Source of the DNA: JBNJEM01 sp051745935
GTDB taxonomy: Bacteria; Planctomycetota; Planctomycetia; Pirellulales; Pirellulaceae
Assembly (NCBI GenBank): GCA_051745935.1
Contig: JBNJEM010000418.1
Coordinates: 1-7,120 of the forward strand
DNA length: 7,120 bases
Reading direction: 5' to 3'
The translations under genes were made by a program, and so were the position numbers. The notes below the pieces were generated by a model. The model was given only the letters and a program-made list of their open reading frames with translations, ran no database searches and was not told where the DNA came from. This document shows, in pieces, positions 1-5,548 of this stretch; the first letter of the stretch is position 1; every line of letters begins with the position of its first letter.

Positions 1-177
1 TAGAAGCTTGCAGACGGTCGTCTTTCGATCCACCACGTATACGGTATCCCCCACGTCGAGGCCAAGCCGTTGCATGTCGGACGGATCGATGCGGGCCAAG
101 CCGCGTCCCACGTCCTTGCCGCTTGACTCGCTAACCTTCAATGTAATTTCAGAGGCGATAGTGGAAGATTCCGACAT
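1..177 (-). CDS. CDC48/VAT-family AAA ATPase, N-terminal fragment (cut by window edge)
   Basis: Only the first 59 codons are present; the gene continues past the left edge. The protein begins MSESSTIASEITLKV and continues with a DVGRGLARIDPSDMQRLGL segment (residues 22-40), then DVGDTVYVV and KTTVCKLL. This is the pattern of the double-psi beta-barrel N-domain of CDC48/VAT/p97 ATPases (family form roughly 'DVGRGIARIDP.. M..LGL..GD.V.I'). Family members are hexameric unfoldases or segregases that use ATP to extract and remodel proteins in the cytoplasm. The ATPase domains would lie outside the window, so activity is inferred. The start at 177 is preceded by a purine-rich GGAAAGGG about 10 nt upstream. 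The gene lies 39 nt downstream of gvpH on the same strand, so the two are probably co-transcribed. A role in quality control of hydrophobic gas vesicle subunits is inference. An unrelated protein sharing only the N-domain (for example an AbrB-like fold) is the main alternative. Confidence 0.82.
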   Translation of the reverse strand, partial: MSESSTIASEITLKVSESSGKDVGRGLARIDPSDMQRLGLDVGDTVYVVDRKTTVCKLL

Positions 178-216
178 GTCTCGAGTGCCCTTTCCGACGA
201 ATGAATCGATCGTGTA

Positions 217-777
217 CTATCGCCTCAAACGGATTTGAAGAATGCCGTTCTTACAGTCCCACTCTGGTTCCTCTCCGGAAAACGACCGCGGAAGGGGAAT
301 TTCCTTCTGGTAGCTGATCTTGCCACACCGAGCCGAAAGTTCGAGCCGATCGTCCGCTAGTTCCAGGGTGACATCGTCCTTGCCAACGCCGGGCAGTTCC
401 GCTAGCACAAGGACGTGATCGTCCTCTTCATGGATGTCCACCAGTGGTTCCCGAGTATCCTCTTGCGACGAGGGCTCCGCCGCTCGCGGGCGAACACTGC
501 CGAACGGCTCGACCTTCAGTTCCTCCTCGCCTTGCTCCCCGAGCCCAGTTTTGACGTGGATGCCGTACACGCCACGGAGTTTTCCACCGGCATCCTTGAA
601 TTCCCCTGACTGCGAAAGCTTTTCGCCGGCCTCGGCCAACTCACCCAACTTCTCGACCAGTCCACCGAGCCCCCCGAGAATGCCCCCCAAGTTAAATGAA
701 GGGTTACCGGTGTTCTTCGGCGAATCCGAATCCCGGGATGGCTGGCCCTTTGTGTCGTCCGGTTGGACTTTTGCCAT
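217..777 (-). CDS. gvpH: Gas vesicle protein GvpH, Hsp20/alpha-crystallin domain
   Basis: A 186-residue protein. The N-terminal third is polar, followed by a glycine-rich amphipathic stretch (residues 30-62, GGILGGLGGLVEKLGELAEA then GEKLSQSGEF) characteristic of GvpH. Residues about 112-186 form an Hsp20-type domain: LVDIHEEDDHVLVLAELPGV, then DDVTLEL, a basic/beta segment and the closing CKNGILQIRL, equivalent to the NGVL.I.L signature of small heat shock proteins. GvpH proteins are thought to act as chaperone-like helpers that keep aggregation-prone Gvp proteins soluble. The start at 777 was chosen because AAAAGGAG lies 6 nt upstream and the conserved part begins soon after; the open frame continues to 1056, but that extension looks non-coding. 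It is divergent from gvpA and heads a likely operon with the CDC48-like ATPase. Confidence 0.9.
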   Translation of the reverse strand: MAKVQPDDTKGQPSRDSDSPKNTGNPSFNLGGILGGLGGLVEKLGELAEAGEKLSQSGEFKDAGGKLRGVYGIHVKTGLGEQGEEELKVEPFGSVRPRAAEPSSQEDTREPLVDIHEEDDHVLVLAELPGVGKDDVTLELADDRLELSARCGKISYQKEIPLPRSFSGEEPEWDCKNGILQIRLRR

Positions 778-1126
778 TATTGGCTCCTTTTCTTTTCCGC
801 CATCCGCGCCTGCACTGACACCGTGGAGGGTGGGCTCCGGCAGCGTTTGTTTCACTGCCTTGGCGGGGTGAATTATCAACATTGCGATCAGGCAACCAGC
901 TGCCCAACTAACGTACGTTCCGCAATGGCATCTTCGCCGATCAAGATCGCTCAAACTTCTATTTCGGCATTGCCGCATCGGATCTGTGGCAAAACCCAAC
1001 ATTACCAGGCATCCCGCTGTTGCCTCGACCGCCATGGGAAGCTGCAATCGCGCCAAACGCTAAAAACGCCCGCGTCGTGCACGGAAGGCCCCTTTCGCGG
1101 CTGCCGGAATAAAAATGACCGACCGT

Positions 1127-1154
1127 TTGACAGGGGCCGATGGCGACCTAAAGT
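1127..1154 (+). promoter_or_regulatory. Candidate sigma70-type promoter upstream of gvpA (distal)
   Basis: A perfect -35 hexamer TTGACA (1127-1132) is followed after 16 nt by TAAAGT (1149-1154), a 4-of-6 match to the -10 consensus. Transcription from here would give a leader of about 245 nt before gvpA. It was found by eye only, and chance matches of this quality are common. Confidence 0.3.
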
Positions 1155-1315
1155 TTCAGCAAGCGACACAGAGGTTCGGGCATACCGAACGATCGTCGCC
1201 GGGCACCTTCGTTGGCATCGCATCGCCGCGTGGTTAACCCGATCTGGCTTCAATAACGCCGAAGACAAGCTGCAGAATCCCGGCGGATGCGACGAAGGTA
1301 ATTGTATCGCTGCGG

Positions 1316-1346
1316 TTGATCGGCAGAGTGTGGCCGAGTCTATATT
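1316..1346 (+). promoter_or_regulatory. Candidate sigma70-type promoter upstream of gvpA (proximal)
   Basis: TTGATC (1316-1321) and TATATT (1341-1346, 5 of 6 to TATAAT) are separated by 19 nt, slightly long. The implied leader would be about 50 nt before the gvpA start, a usual distance. This competes with the distal candidate at 1127; neither is proven. Confidence 0.3.
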
Positions 1347-1405
1347 CCTGGGTGATGTCAGCCCGGGTTTGGTTTGTTCGCTTTTTCGAGTAAGGAGTTG
1401 TTTCC

Positions 1406-1624
1406 ATGGCGAATGTGCAGAATTCCACTGATTCGTCCAGTTTGGCCGAAGTAGTGGATCGTATCTTGGACAAAGGTATCGTGGTTGACGCCTGGGCGAA
1501 AGTATCACTGGTCGGCATCGAACTGTTGTCGGTCGAGGCCCGAGTAGTCATTGCCAGCGTCGAGACCTATTTGAAGTACGCCGAAGCAGTTGGCTTGACC
1601 GCCGCCGCCGCGGCACCTGCCTAA
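1406..1624 (+). CDS. gvpA: Gas vesicle structural protein GvpA (main shell subunit)
   Basis: 72 residues, the standard GvpA length. GvpA polymerises into the ribs that form the conical-cylindrical wall of the gas vesicle. The sequence carries the near-invariant family core: SSLAEVVDRILDKGIVVDAW (residues 11-30), AKVSLVGIELLSVEARVVIA (31-50) and SVETYLKYAEAVGL (51-64), followed by a short Ala-rich tail. The start is supported by AAGGAG 8-9 nt upstream. It is the first gene of the plus-strand series and is followed by a 199-nt gap with a long stem-loop, which fits a gene expressed far above its downstream neighbours. Identity is unambiguous. Confidence 0.98.
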   Translation: MANVQNSTDSSSLAEVVDRILDKGIVVDAWAKVSLVGIELLSVEARVVIASVETYLKYAEAVGLTAAAAAPA

Positions 1625-1670
1625 AGCACCGGTCCAGGCACGGATCCACCGTCACACGGAAGTTCCCCGC

Positions 1671-1737
1671 TCGGAGGAAGGCTGCTTATCCGGTGATCGC
1701 TGGTCCGGCCGGCACGGGTAGGTTAGCCTCCTTCCGA
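1671..1737 (+). terminator. Long imperfect stem-loop after gvpA (possible attenuator or mRNA stabiliser)
   Basis: The 13-nt arm at 1671-1683 (TCGGAGGAAGGCT) pairs with the arm at 1725-1737 (AGCCTCCTTCCGA) with one A-C mismatch and one G-U pair. The 41-nt interior is itself GC-rich and contains the palindrome CCGGCCGG. No U-tract follows, so it is not a classical intrinsic terminator. Its position straight after gvpA suggests partial termination or protection of a short gvpA transcript, which is inference. Confidence 0.4.
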
Positions 1738-1823
1738 AGCGGATTGATTCCAGCGGATGCGAACTTTGGGAGGCGCTTATCCGATCTCCCGCCGTCCAGT
1801 CGAAAACAGAAAAGGACACCGAT

Positions 1824-2096
1824 ATGGCACACTTCACCGACGATTTCACCAACCTGCGACGGGGCGTGGACCAGTGGCGGGAAGATCGCCAACGCAGCTT
1901 GGATCGGACTCGCCAGCACGTCCAACAGATGGCCCATGGCGTACGGGAACAGTTGGCGGGATTCCAGGAGGAGTTTCGACAGATGCGAGGGCAGGTCGCG
2001 GAATCCGCGGCGCGGATCAGAAAAGAGCTGAATGAACTCAAAACGGATCTGAAAAGCGGCGGGAGCGAGTTCCGAAAGGAATCGCCGCCGCGCTGA
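1824..2096 (+). CDS. Small charged coiled-coil protein in the gvpC position
   Basis: A 90-residue, highly charged, almost entirely helical protein without cysteines or membrane segments. Residues 10-35 (LRRGVDQWREDRQRSLDRTR and on) and 37-78 (including VREQLAGFQEEFRQMRGQV and IRKELNELKTDLK) read as amphipathic or coiled-coil helix. It lies directly after gvpA and before gvpN, the place gvpC occupies in several bacterial clusters. GvpC binds the outside of the GvpA ribs through amphipathic helices and stiffens the vesicle. The clear 33-residue repeats of cyanobacterial GvpC are not visible here, so the GvpC assignment rests on position and helical character. The start at 1824 has AAAAGGA about 8 nt upstream. 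The alternative is an unrelated helical accessory protein. Confidence 0.72.
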   Translation: MAHFTDDFTNLRRGVDQWREDRQRSLDRTRQHVQQMAHGVREQLAGFQEEFRQMRGQVAESAARIRKELNELKTDLKSGGSEFRKESPPR

Positions 2097-2244
2097 GTTC
2101 GTCTTGCCGTGGCGCTGGACGAAGGAGACTCCGCGGCTCGACGCAAGCCGTCCTCCCGTTGGTCGGACTCGCGGCGGACAAAGTCATCCGCGACCTGTAT
2201 GAATTCCCTTTGGGCAACGAAGCGAGTTGATGAGGAGATAGGGC

Positions 2245-3192
2245 ATGGAACACGGGGGAAGCCAACGGGTAATCCATCACAAGGTGGTGCATGCCCCGGA
2301 TCGGATATGGTCCAAGGCGAGTGAAACGTTCGTGGTGACTCCGCGAATCGAGGAGCTGACGGAGCGTACCCTCGCGTACCTTGACGCCGGTTATCCAGTG
2401 AATCTGTCCGGTCCAGCCGGCACGGGAAAGACCACGCTCGCGTTGCACGTGGCCTCCAAGCTGGGGCAGCCAACCACGCTGATCCATGGGGACGACGAAT
2501 TCGGCAGTTCCGACCTGGTGGGCAACGAGACCGGATATCGCAAAAACCGGTTGGTTGACAACTACATCCATTCGGTTCGCAAGGAAGAGGAAACGATGCG
2601 AACCCTCTGGAGCGACAATCGACTGACCACGGCTTGTCGCCACGGCCACACACTCGTGTATGACGAATTCACTCGCACTCGCCCCGAAGCGAACAATGTG
2701 CTGCTGAGCGTACTAGGCCAAGGGCTATTGAGCCTGCCCAAGCTCCGGTACGCCGGGGAAGGGTACATCAAGGTACATCCGGCATTTCGGGCGATATTCA
2801 CGTCCAACCCGGAGGAGTACGCCGGTATTCACAAGAGCCAGGACGCCTTGATGGACCGGTTGATCCGTATCCACGTGGATTACTACGATCGGGACACCGA
2901 AGTGGCGATCGCCGCCCGACGCAGCGGCACTTCCGAAGCAAACGCGGCACGCGTGGTCGACATGGTTCGGCGTTTCCGGGCGGACGGACGGCGCGGGCAT
3001 CGGCCAAGTATTCGGTCCTCGATCATGATTGCTCGCGTGGTCACCCGCGCGGGCGCGTCGTTCCACGCACTCGATCCAGTCTTTCAGCATACCTGTCGCG
3101 ACGTGCTCAGGCTGGACGCCGTCAACGGCGCCGGCAACGGATTACCCCCCGAACTGGAAGCGGCGGACGAGGATTTGGTGAACGCGGGGTAG
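2245..3192 (+). CDS. gvpN: Gas vesicle protein GvpN, MoxR-type AAA+ ATPase
   Basis: A 315-residue AAA+ ATPase. Visible motifs: Walker A GPAGTGKT (residues 56-63), Walker B LVYDE (137-141), sensor-1 region FTSNPEEYAG (185-194), arginine-finger region MDRLIRI (203-209) and a sensor-2-like HRPSIRSS (252-259). The segments HGDDEFGSSDLVGNETGYRK (81-100) and DNYIHSVRKEEE are typical of GvpN within the MoxR group. GvpN is needed for vesicles to grow beyond small bicones, presumably by ATP-driven remodelling; I infer the same role. The start at 2245 follows GAGGAG at 2232-2237, 7 nt upstream. The C-terminal tail after residue 295 is low-complexity and acidic. All catalytic residues appear intact, and the length is near that of the family. 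Confidence 0.96.
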   Translation: MEHGGSQRVIHHKVVHAPDRIWSKASETFVVTPRIEELTERTLAYLDAGYPVNLSGPAGTGKTTLALHVASKLGQPTTLIHGDDEFGSSDLVGNETGYRKNRLVDNYIHSVRKEEETMRTLWSDNRLTTACRHGHTLVYDEFTRTRPEANNVLLSVLGQGLLSLPKLRYAGEGYIKVHPAFRAIFTSNPEEYAGIHKSQDALMDRLIRIHVDYYDRDTEVAIAARRSGTSEANAARVVDMVRRFRADGRRGHRPSIRSSIMIARVVTRAGASFHALDPVFQHTCRDVLRLDAVNGAGNGLPPELEAADEDLVNAG

Positions 3193-3264
3193 CGTGTTGG
3201 CACGGCACGCCGCCACTCGGATTGACGGTTTCGAAACAGAACAGGAAAGCAAGGAACGCCTCCC

Positions 3265-3582
3265 ATGAAGTCAAAGCCGCGTAGAAGCTTGAAAAACATT
3301 CGCACCATGTCGGAACGCGCCGGCGACGCGCACAATTCACAGCGAAAGTACCTGACGCTGGCAACCCTGGAACTGAAAAAGTCGCGATGCGAAAAGGAAA
3401 AGCGGAGCGCCGAGGAACGCCTTGAAAGCGTCGGCCGCCGGATGGCTGAAATCGAACGGCAGCAGGCTGGTATTCTGGCAACGGGCGAAGCCGAACTCGC
3501 GAATCGCGCCGCGGCCAATGATTCAGCCTTGACACCGGACCCCGGGCCCCAAACCCAACAAGGCTTCAGTCTAACCTACTGA
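3265..3582 (+). CDS. Basic coiled-coil protein, GvpV-like by position
   Basis: 105 residues. The N-terminus is basic (MKSKPRRSLKNIRTMSERAG, residues 1-20), followed by a long charged helix (about 28-70: LTLATLELKKSRCEKEKRSA, then EERLESVGRRMAEIERQQAG) likely to form a coiled coil, and a disordered Pro/Gln-rich tail (90-105). I recall small proteins with an 'RRSLKNIRTM' start followed by a coiled coil from proteobacterial gvp clusters, where the gene between gvpN and gvpF is called gvpV; I cannot confirm homology here. Function is unknown; an assembly or scaffold role is inference. AAGGAA at 3251-3256, 8 nt before the ATG, supports the start. It lies 72 nt after gvpN and 40 nt before the next gene, so it is probably co-transcribed. 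Confidence 0.8.
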   Translation: MKSKPRRSLKNIRTMSERAGDAHNSQRKYLTLATLELKKSRCEKEKRSAEERLESVGRRMAEIERQQAGILATGEAELANRAAANDSALTPDPGPQTQQGFSLTY

Positions 3583-3622
3583 CACCAAGGGATTCCGCGA
3601 CAAGCGGCGTAGGAGATTGAAA

Positions 3623-3931
3623 ATGACCCCGAGCGAAAACGACATTGGACAACCGACTCTTATTGACGCGCGCAACGCCGTCTGCCAGTTCCTGGAAGCG
3701 GCGCTGCCCGAAGTTGGACGAGTTGATGTCACCAGGATCGCCGCGCTTGAGAAAGGCAAAGTGGCCTGGGAGGCGGAGGCCGATGTGTGGCAACCCAACG
3801 CGACTCTAAGAACACTGGGAATTCGAACGCGACGACCAGTGCTCGACCATCAACGATATTTGATCCGGCTCGACGCCTTGCTGAACGTGTTGGCGTACGA
3901 ACTGGCGGCGCCGGTCGGGAAGGACGCATGA
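3623..3931 (+). CDS. GvpO-like gas vesicle accessory protein
   Basis: 102 residues, acidic to neutral, no membrane segment. An N-terminal helix (about 12-30, TLIDARNAVCQFLEAALPEV) precedes a predicted beta-rich part: DVTRIAALEKGKVAWEAEAD (35-54), VWQPNATLRTLGI and VLDHQRYLIRLDALLNVLAY (73-92). This plan (helix, then 'W..E.ev.e', then 'Y.v.LD..l.v..Y') is that of the GvpO family, whose members are required for vesicle formation or expression in haloarchaea and actinobacteria. The match is by pattern only and the family is divergent. An in-frame TTG lies at 3617, but ATG at 3623 was chosen because AGGAG at 3611-3615 sits 7 nt before it. The gene lies 31 nt upstream of the zinc-ribbon gene. Confidence 0.7.
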   Translation: MTPSENDIGQPTLIDARNAVCQFLEAALPEVGRVDVTRIAALEKGKVAWEAEADVWQPNATLRTLGIRTRRPVLDHQRYLIRLDALLNVLAYELAAPVGKDA

Positions 3932-3962
3932 GAATCTCCAGGATGTTGAAAGGACTGGCTCT

Positions 3963-4163
3963 ATGAAATTGAATTGTATTTCCTGCGGCCACACCGTTGA
4001 TATGCGTGACAGCTACGACGACTATGAAGGACAAGTTAAATGCTTCGTCTGTGGGGGCTTGATGGCGATCCGAAGCCAAGATGGCCAAATCAAGCGGGTT
4101 GAGCTCGTGCCGCGCCCATGCCGCGGCAGGGATTCCGTGTTGCCGGAGAGCGCCAGCATGTAG
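3963..4163 (+). CDS. Small zinc-ribbon protein in gas vesicle cluster
   Basis: 66 residues. Two CxxC knuckles, C5-C8 (CISC) and C27-C30 (CFVC), are separated by an acidic spacer with DSYDDYEGQVK (16-26) and followed by GGLMAIRSQDG. This is the layout of a four-cysteine zinc ribbon, as found in small rubredoxin-like or regulatory proteins. I do not recognise a named family, though a protein of this type between accessory gvp genes seems familiar. The last 15 residues look disordered. The start has AAAGGA at 3949-3954, 8 nt upstream. There is no DNA-binding helix apart from the ribbon, so it may act through protein contacts; the function is unknown. It lies 61 nt before gvpF/L. Confidence 0.75.
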   Translation: MKLNCISCGHTVDMRDSYDDYEGQVKCFVCGGLMAIRSQDGQIKRVELVPRPCRGRDSVLPESASM

Positions 4164-4224
4164 GCGGTGCCGGCGCGCCGCCAGTGAATACACCTCGGAG
4201 AAGCTTTCTTCAGGAGGAAACAGC

Positions 4225-4995
4225 GTGACCATTACCACCAACGCAGCCGAGGTGGGGCTGTATCTTTACGGCATGACCCTCGCGGAACAGGCTTCGCCGA
4301 TTGACACCTCCGGCGTTGAGAGCACCGAGGTTGAGCAGATTGTCGAGGGCGCTGTATCAGCGATCATCGCCCGCGTGAGCAGACGGAAAATCCGCCCTCG
4401 GCGGTCAAACCTGACCGCGCATCATCAGGTGCTGCGCGAGTTGACCGAACGGGGCCCGGTTCTACCCGTCGCCTTCGGTACCATTGCCGGTAATGAAGAG
4501 CGATTGCGCGAGTTGATCCAAGAAAACCAGGACGTTTTGGTCCAGCAACTCAAGCGGCTCCAAGGCAAGGTGGAGATGGGCCTGAGCGTGTATTGGGACA
4601 CCGCCAACATCTTTGAATACTTCGTGGCGACACACGGGGAGCTTGAGCGGATGCGGGACCGCATGTTCCGGCCAGGGCGGACCCCCACATTCGACGAGAA
4701 GGTCGAGATGGGCAAGCTGTTCGAGTCGCTGTTGCAGGAGAGTCGGCAGCGCCACACCGACCAAGTCATTCAGGCTCTATCACCATACTGCGTGGACATT
4801 CGCGACATCGATCCGGGCGAGGAGAAAATGATCATGAAGTTGGCGTGCCTGGTGGAAAGGAATCGGCAGCCGGAATGGCAAAAAGGGATCGAGGCAGTCG
4901 CCTGCCAGTTCGATAACCATTACTGCTTCAAGTACACGGGGCCCTGGGCCCCTCACAACTTCGTCGACGTTGACCTCAGTCTCGCGCCCGCGTAG
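4225..4995 (+). CDS. gvpF: Gas vesicle protein GvpF/GvpL family
   Basis: A 256-residue member of the GvpF/GvpL family, assembly factors that bind GvpA and are minor vesicle components or chaperone-like helpers. Family marks: VGLYLYGM near the start (10-17), HHQVL..L...GPVLPVAFGT (66-86), a middle helical region (90-185) and the conserved ending FDNHYCFKYTGPWAPHNFVD (229-248). The frame is open upstream to 4081, but that part overlaps the zinc-ribbon gene; the GTG at 4225 is preceded by a strong CAGGAGG (4211-4217), 7 nt away, and gives the normal family start. F and L cannot be told apart by eye; the position before gvpG favours gvpF. Only one such gene is present in the window, whereas many clusters have both. 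Confidence 0.94.
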   Translation: MTITTNAAEVGLYLYGMTLAEQASPIDTSGVESTEVEQIVEGAVSAIIARVSRRKIRPRRSNLTAHHQVLRELTERGPVLPVAFGTIAGNEERLRELIQENQDVLVQQLKRLQGKVEMGLSVYWDTANIFEYFVATHGELERMRDRMFRPGRTPTFDEKVEMGKLFESLLQESRQRHTDQVIQALSPYCVDIRDIDPGEEKMIMKLACLVERNRQPEWQKGIEAVACQFDNHYCFKYTGPWAPHNFVDVDLSLAPA

Positions 4996-5053
4996 CCCCA
5001 TTGGCCCGGATGGCGGGTGCCGAGTTCCTGACGAGAACCCGACCAAAAGGATA

Positions 5054-5084
5054 TTGTCCGGGGATCGGGAAGCCGCGATATAAG
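5054..5084 (+). promoter_or_regulatory. Weak candidate internal promoter before gvpG
   Basis: TTGTCC (5054-5059) and TATAAG (5079-5084, 5 of 6 to the -10 consensus) with a 19-nt spacer. It lies in the 197-nt gap between gvpF and gvpG, just before a strong Shine-Dalgarno and a 22-codon open frame. Found by eye; the spacing is long. Confidence 0.2.
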
Positions 5085-5102
5085 GCGAGGAGGACATCGT
5101 CC

Positions 5103-5171
5103 ATGACCTCCCAGCCGCGTGCATCGGAACGGTTTGATTACATTCGTGCCACTTCATTCATAATAATATGA
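5103..5171 (+). CDS. Possible 22-codon leader peptide upstream of gvpG
   Basis: ATG at 5103 opens a frame of 22 codons ending in TGA at 5169-5171. It is preceded by GAGGAGG (5087-5093), 9 nt upstream, a better ribosome site than that of gvpG itself. The peptide begins MTSQPRASERFDYIRATSF and ends with three consecutive ATA isoleucine codons, which are normally rare in GC-rich genomes. The frame ends 21 nt before the gvpG start, so ribosomes finishing it could affect gvpG initiation. It may equally be chance: it is very short and has no known relative that I can name. Confidence 0.3.
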   Translation: MTSQPRASERFDYIRATSFIII

Positions 5172-5192
5172 ATTACACAGGAAGAACCTCCC

Positions 5193-5435
5193 ATGTTCCT
5201 AGCGGACGACATCTTACTCGCTCCTTTCAAAGGCTTGGTAGCCCTGTCTCGCCAGGTTCAGGACGCGGCGCGTCAGGACTTGGAGACACGGAAAAGCGAT
5301 CTAATGACCGCCTTGGCCCAACTCCACAAACAACTCGAATCGGGTGAAATCGGCGAGACGGAATTCAACATCCAGGAATCGCAGCTGTTGGAACGGCTCG
5401 ATGAAATCGAAAACACACTGGATCCGGGTGCCTAG
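5193..5435 (+). CDS. gvpG: Gas vesicle protein GvpG
   Basis: 80 residues. The N-terminus MFLADDILLAPFKGLVALSR (1-20) is the typical GvpG start: a short hydrophobic helix with the 'L..P..G...l...v' spacing. It is followed by a charged coiled-coil region (22-76) with LAQLHKQLESGEIGETEF and ESQLLERLDEIE. GvpG is a small essential assembly factor encoded next to gvpF in most clusters, and the gene lies downstream of gvpF here as expected. AGGAAG at 5179-5184, 8 nt before the ATG, supports the start. No anomalies; the size is normal for the family. Confidence 0.94.
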   Translation: MFLADDILLAPFKGLVALSRQVQDAARQDLETRKSDLMTALAQLHKQLESGEIGETEFNIQESQLLERLDEIENTLDPGA

Positions 5436-5495
5436 TCGGAAGAGTCCAGGCGTTTGCCGCCGCGTAACCGTTCACGGGAAAGAGACTGATGTCCG

Positions 5496-5513
5496 CGGAC
5501 GTTCGCACGTCCG
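5496..5513. other. Perfect 7-bp hairpin after gvpG
   Basis: CGGACGT (5496-5502) and ACGTCCG (5507-5513) form a perfect stem around a TCGC loop; the left arm overlaps a second palindrome, GTCCGCGGAC (5491-5500). No T-run follows, so it is a poor intrinsic terminator, but it could pause polymerase or block 3' decay about 60 nt past the gvpG stop. Confidence 0.45.
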
Positions 5514-5548
5514 TTGCACATACTGAGAAACGGCTTTTCGAGGTGCAA

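Larger units (their letters stand above)
778..1405. promoter_or_regulatory. Divergent intergenic region between gvpH and gvpA
   Basis: These 628 nt separate the two divergent transcription units. Long open frames cross it on both strands, but their translations are rich in Arg, Cys, Ser and His, lack sensible domains and have no good ribosome site, so I regard it as non-coding. It should hold the promoters of both directions. No tRNA, terminator or enhancer-dependent (GG-N10-GC) sigma-54 promoter was convincing by eye. The size is generous for a simple divergent promoter and leaves room for regulator binding or a small RNA, neither of which I can identify. Confidence 0.6.

Noticed and set aside
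434..871. 145-codon plus-strand open frame opposite gvpH
   Set aside because: It is a Ser/Pro-rich antisense shadow of gvpH without a ribosome site or domain.
778..1056. N-terminal extension of the gvpH frame up to 1056, with a hydrophobic stretch resembling a membrane segment
   Set aside because: The ATG at 777 has a strong AAAAGGAG site and matches the family start; the extension is Arg/Cys-rich and looks non-coding.
763..1508. Long overlapping open frames on both strands across the gvpH-gvpA gap
   Set aside because: Their translations have odd composition and no recognisable domain, and they overlap the start of gvpA and its ribosome site.
1702..1718. 17-nt stretch matching the gvpN Walker A codons (2410-2426) at 16 of 17 positions, reading GPAGTG in one frame
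   Set aside because: The match stops at once on both sides and the surrounding frame is not AAA-like; a short GC-rich coincidence is more likely than a gvpN remnant.
2109..2324. 71-codon GTG-start frame crossing into gvpN
   Set aside because: Its composition is low quality and it overlaps gvpN out of frame.
4081..4224. Upstream extension of the gvpF frame
   Set aside because: It overlaps the zinc-ribbon gene and is Cys/Arg-rich; the GTG at 4225 has a strong ribosome site and gives the normal family start.
4938..4952. Near-perfect GGGGCCC/GGGCCCC palindrome
   Set aside because: It encodes the conserved TGPWAP of GvpF and leaves only a 1-nt loop, so it is explained by coding sequence.
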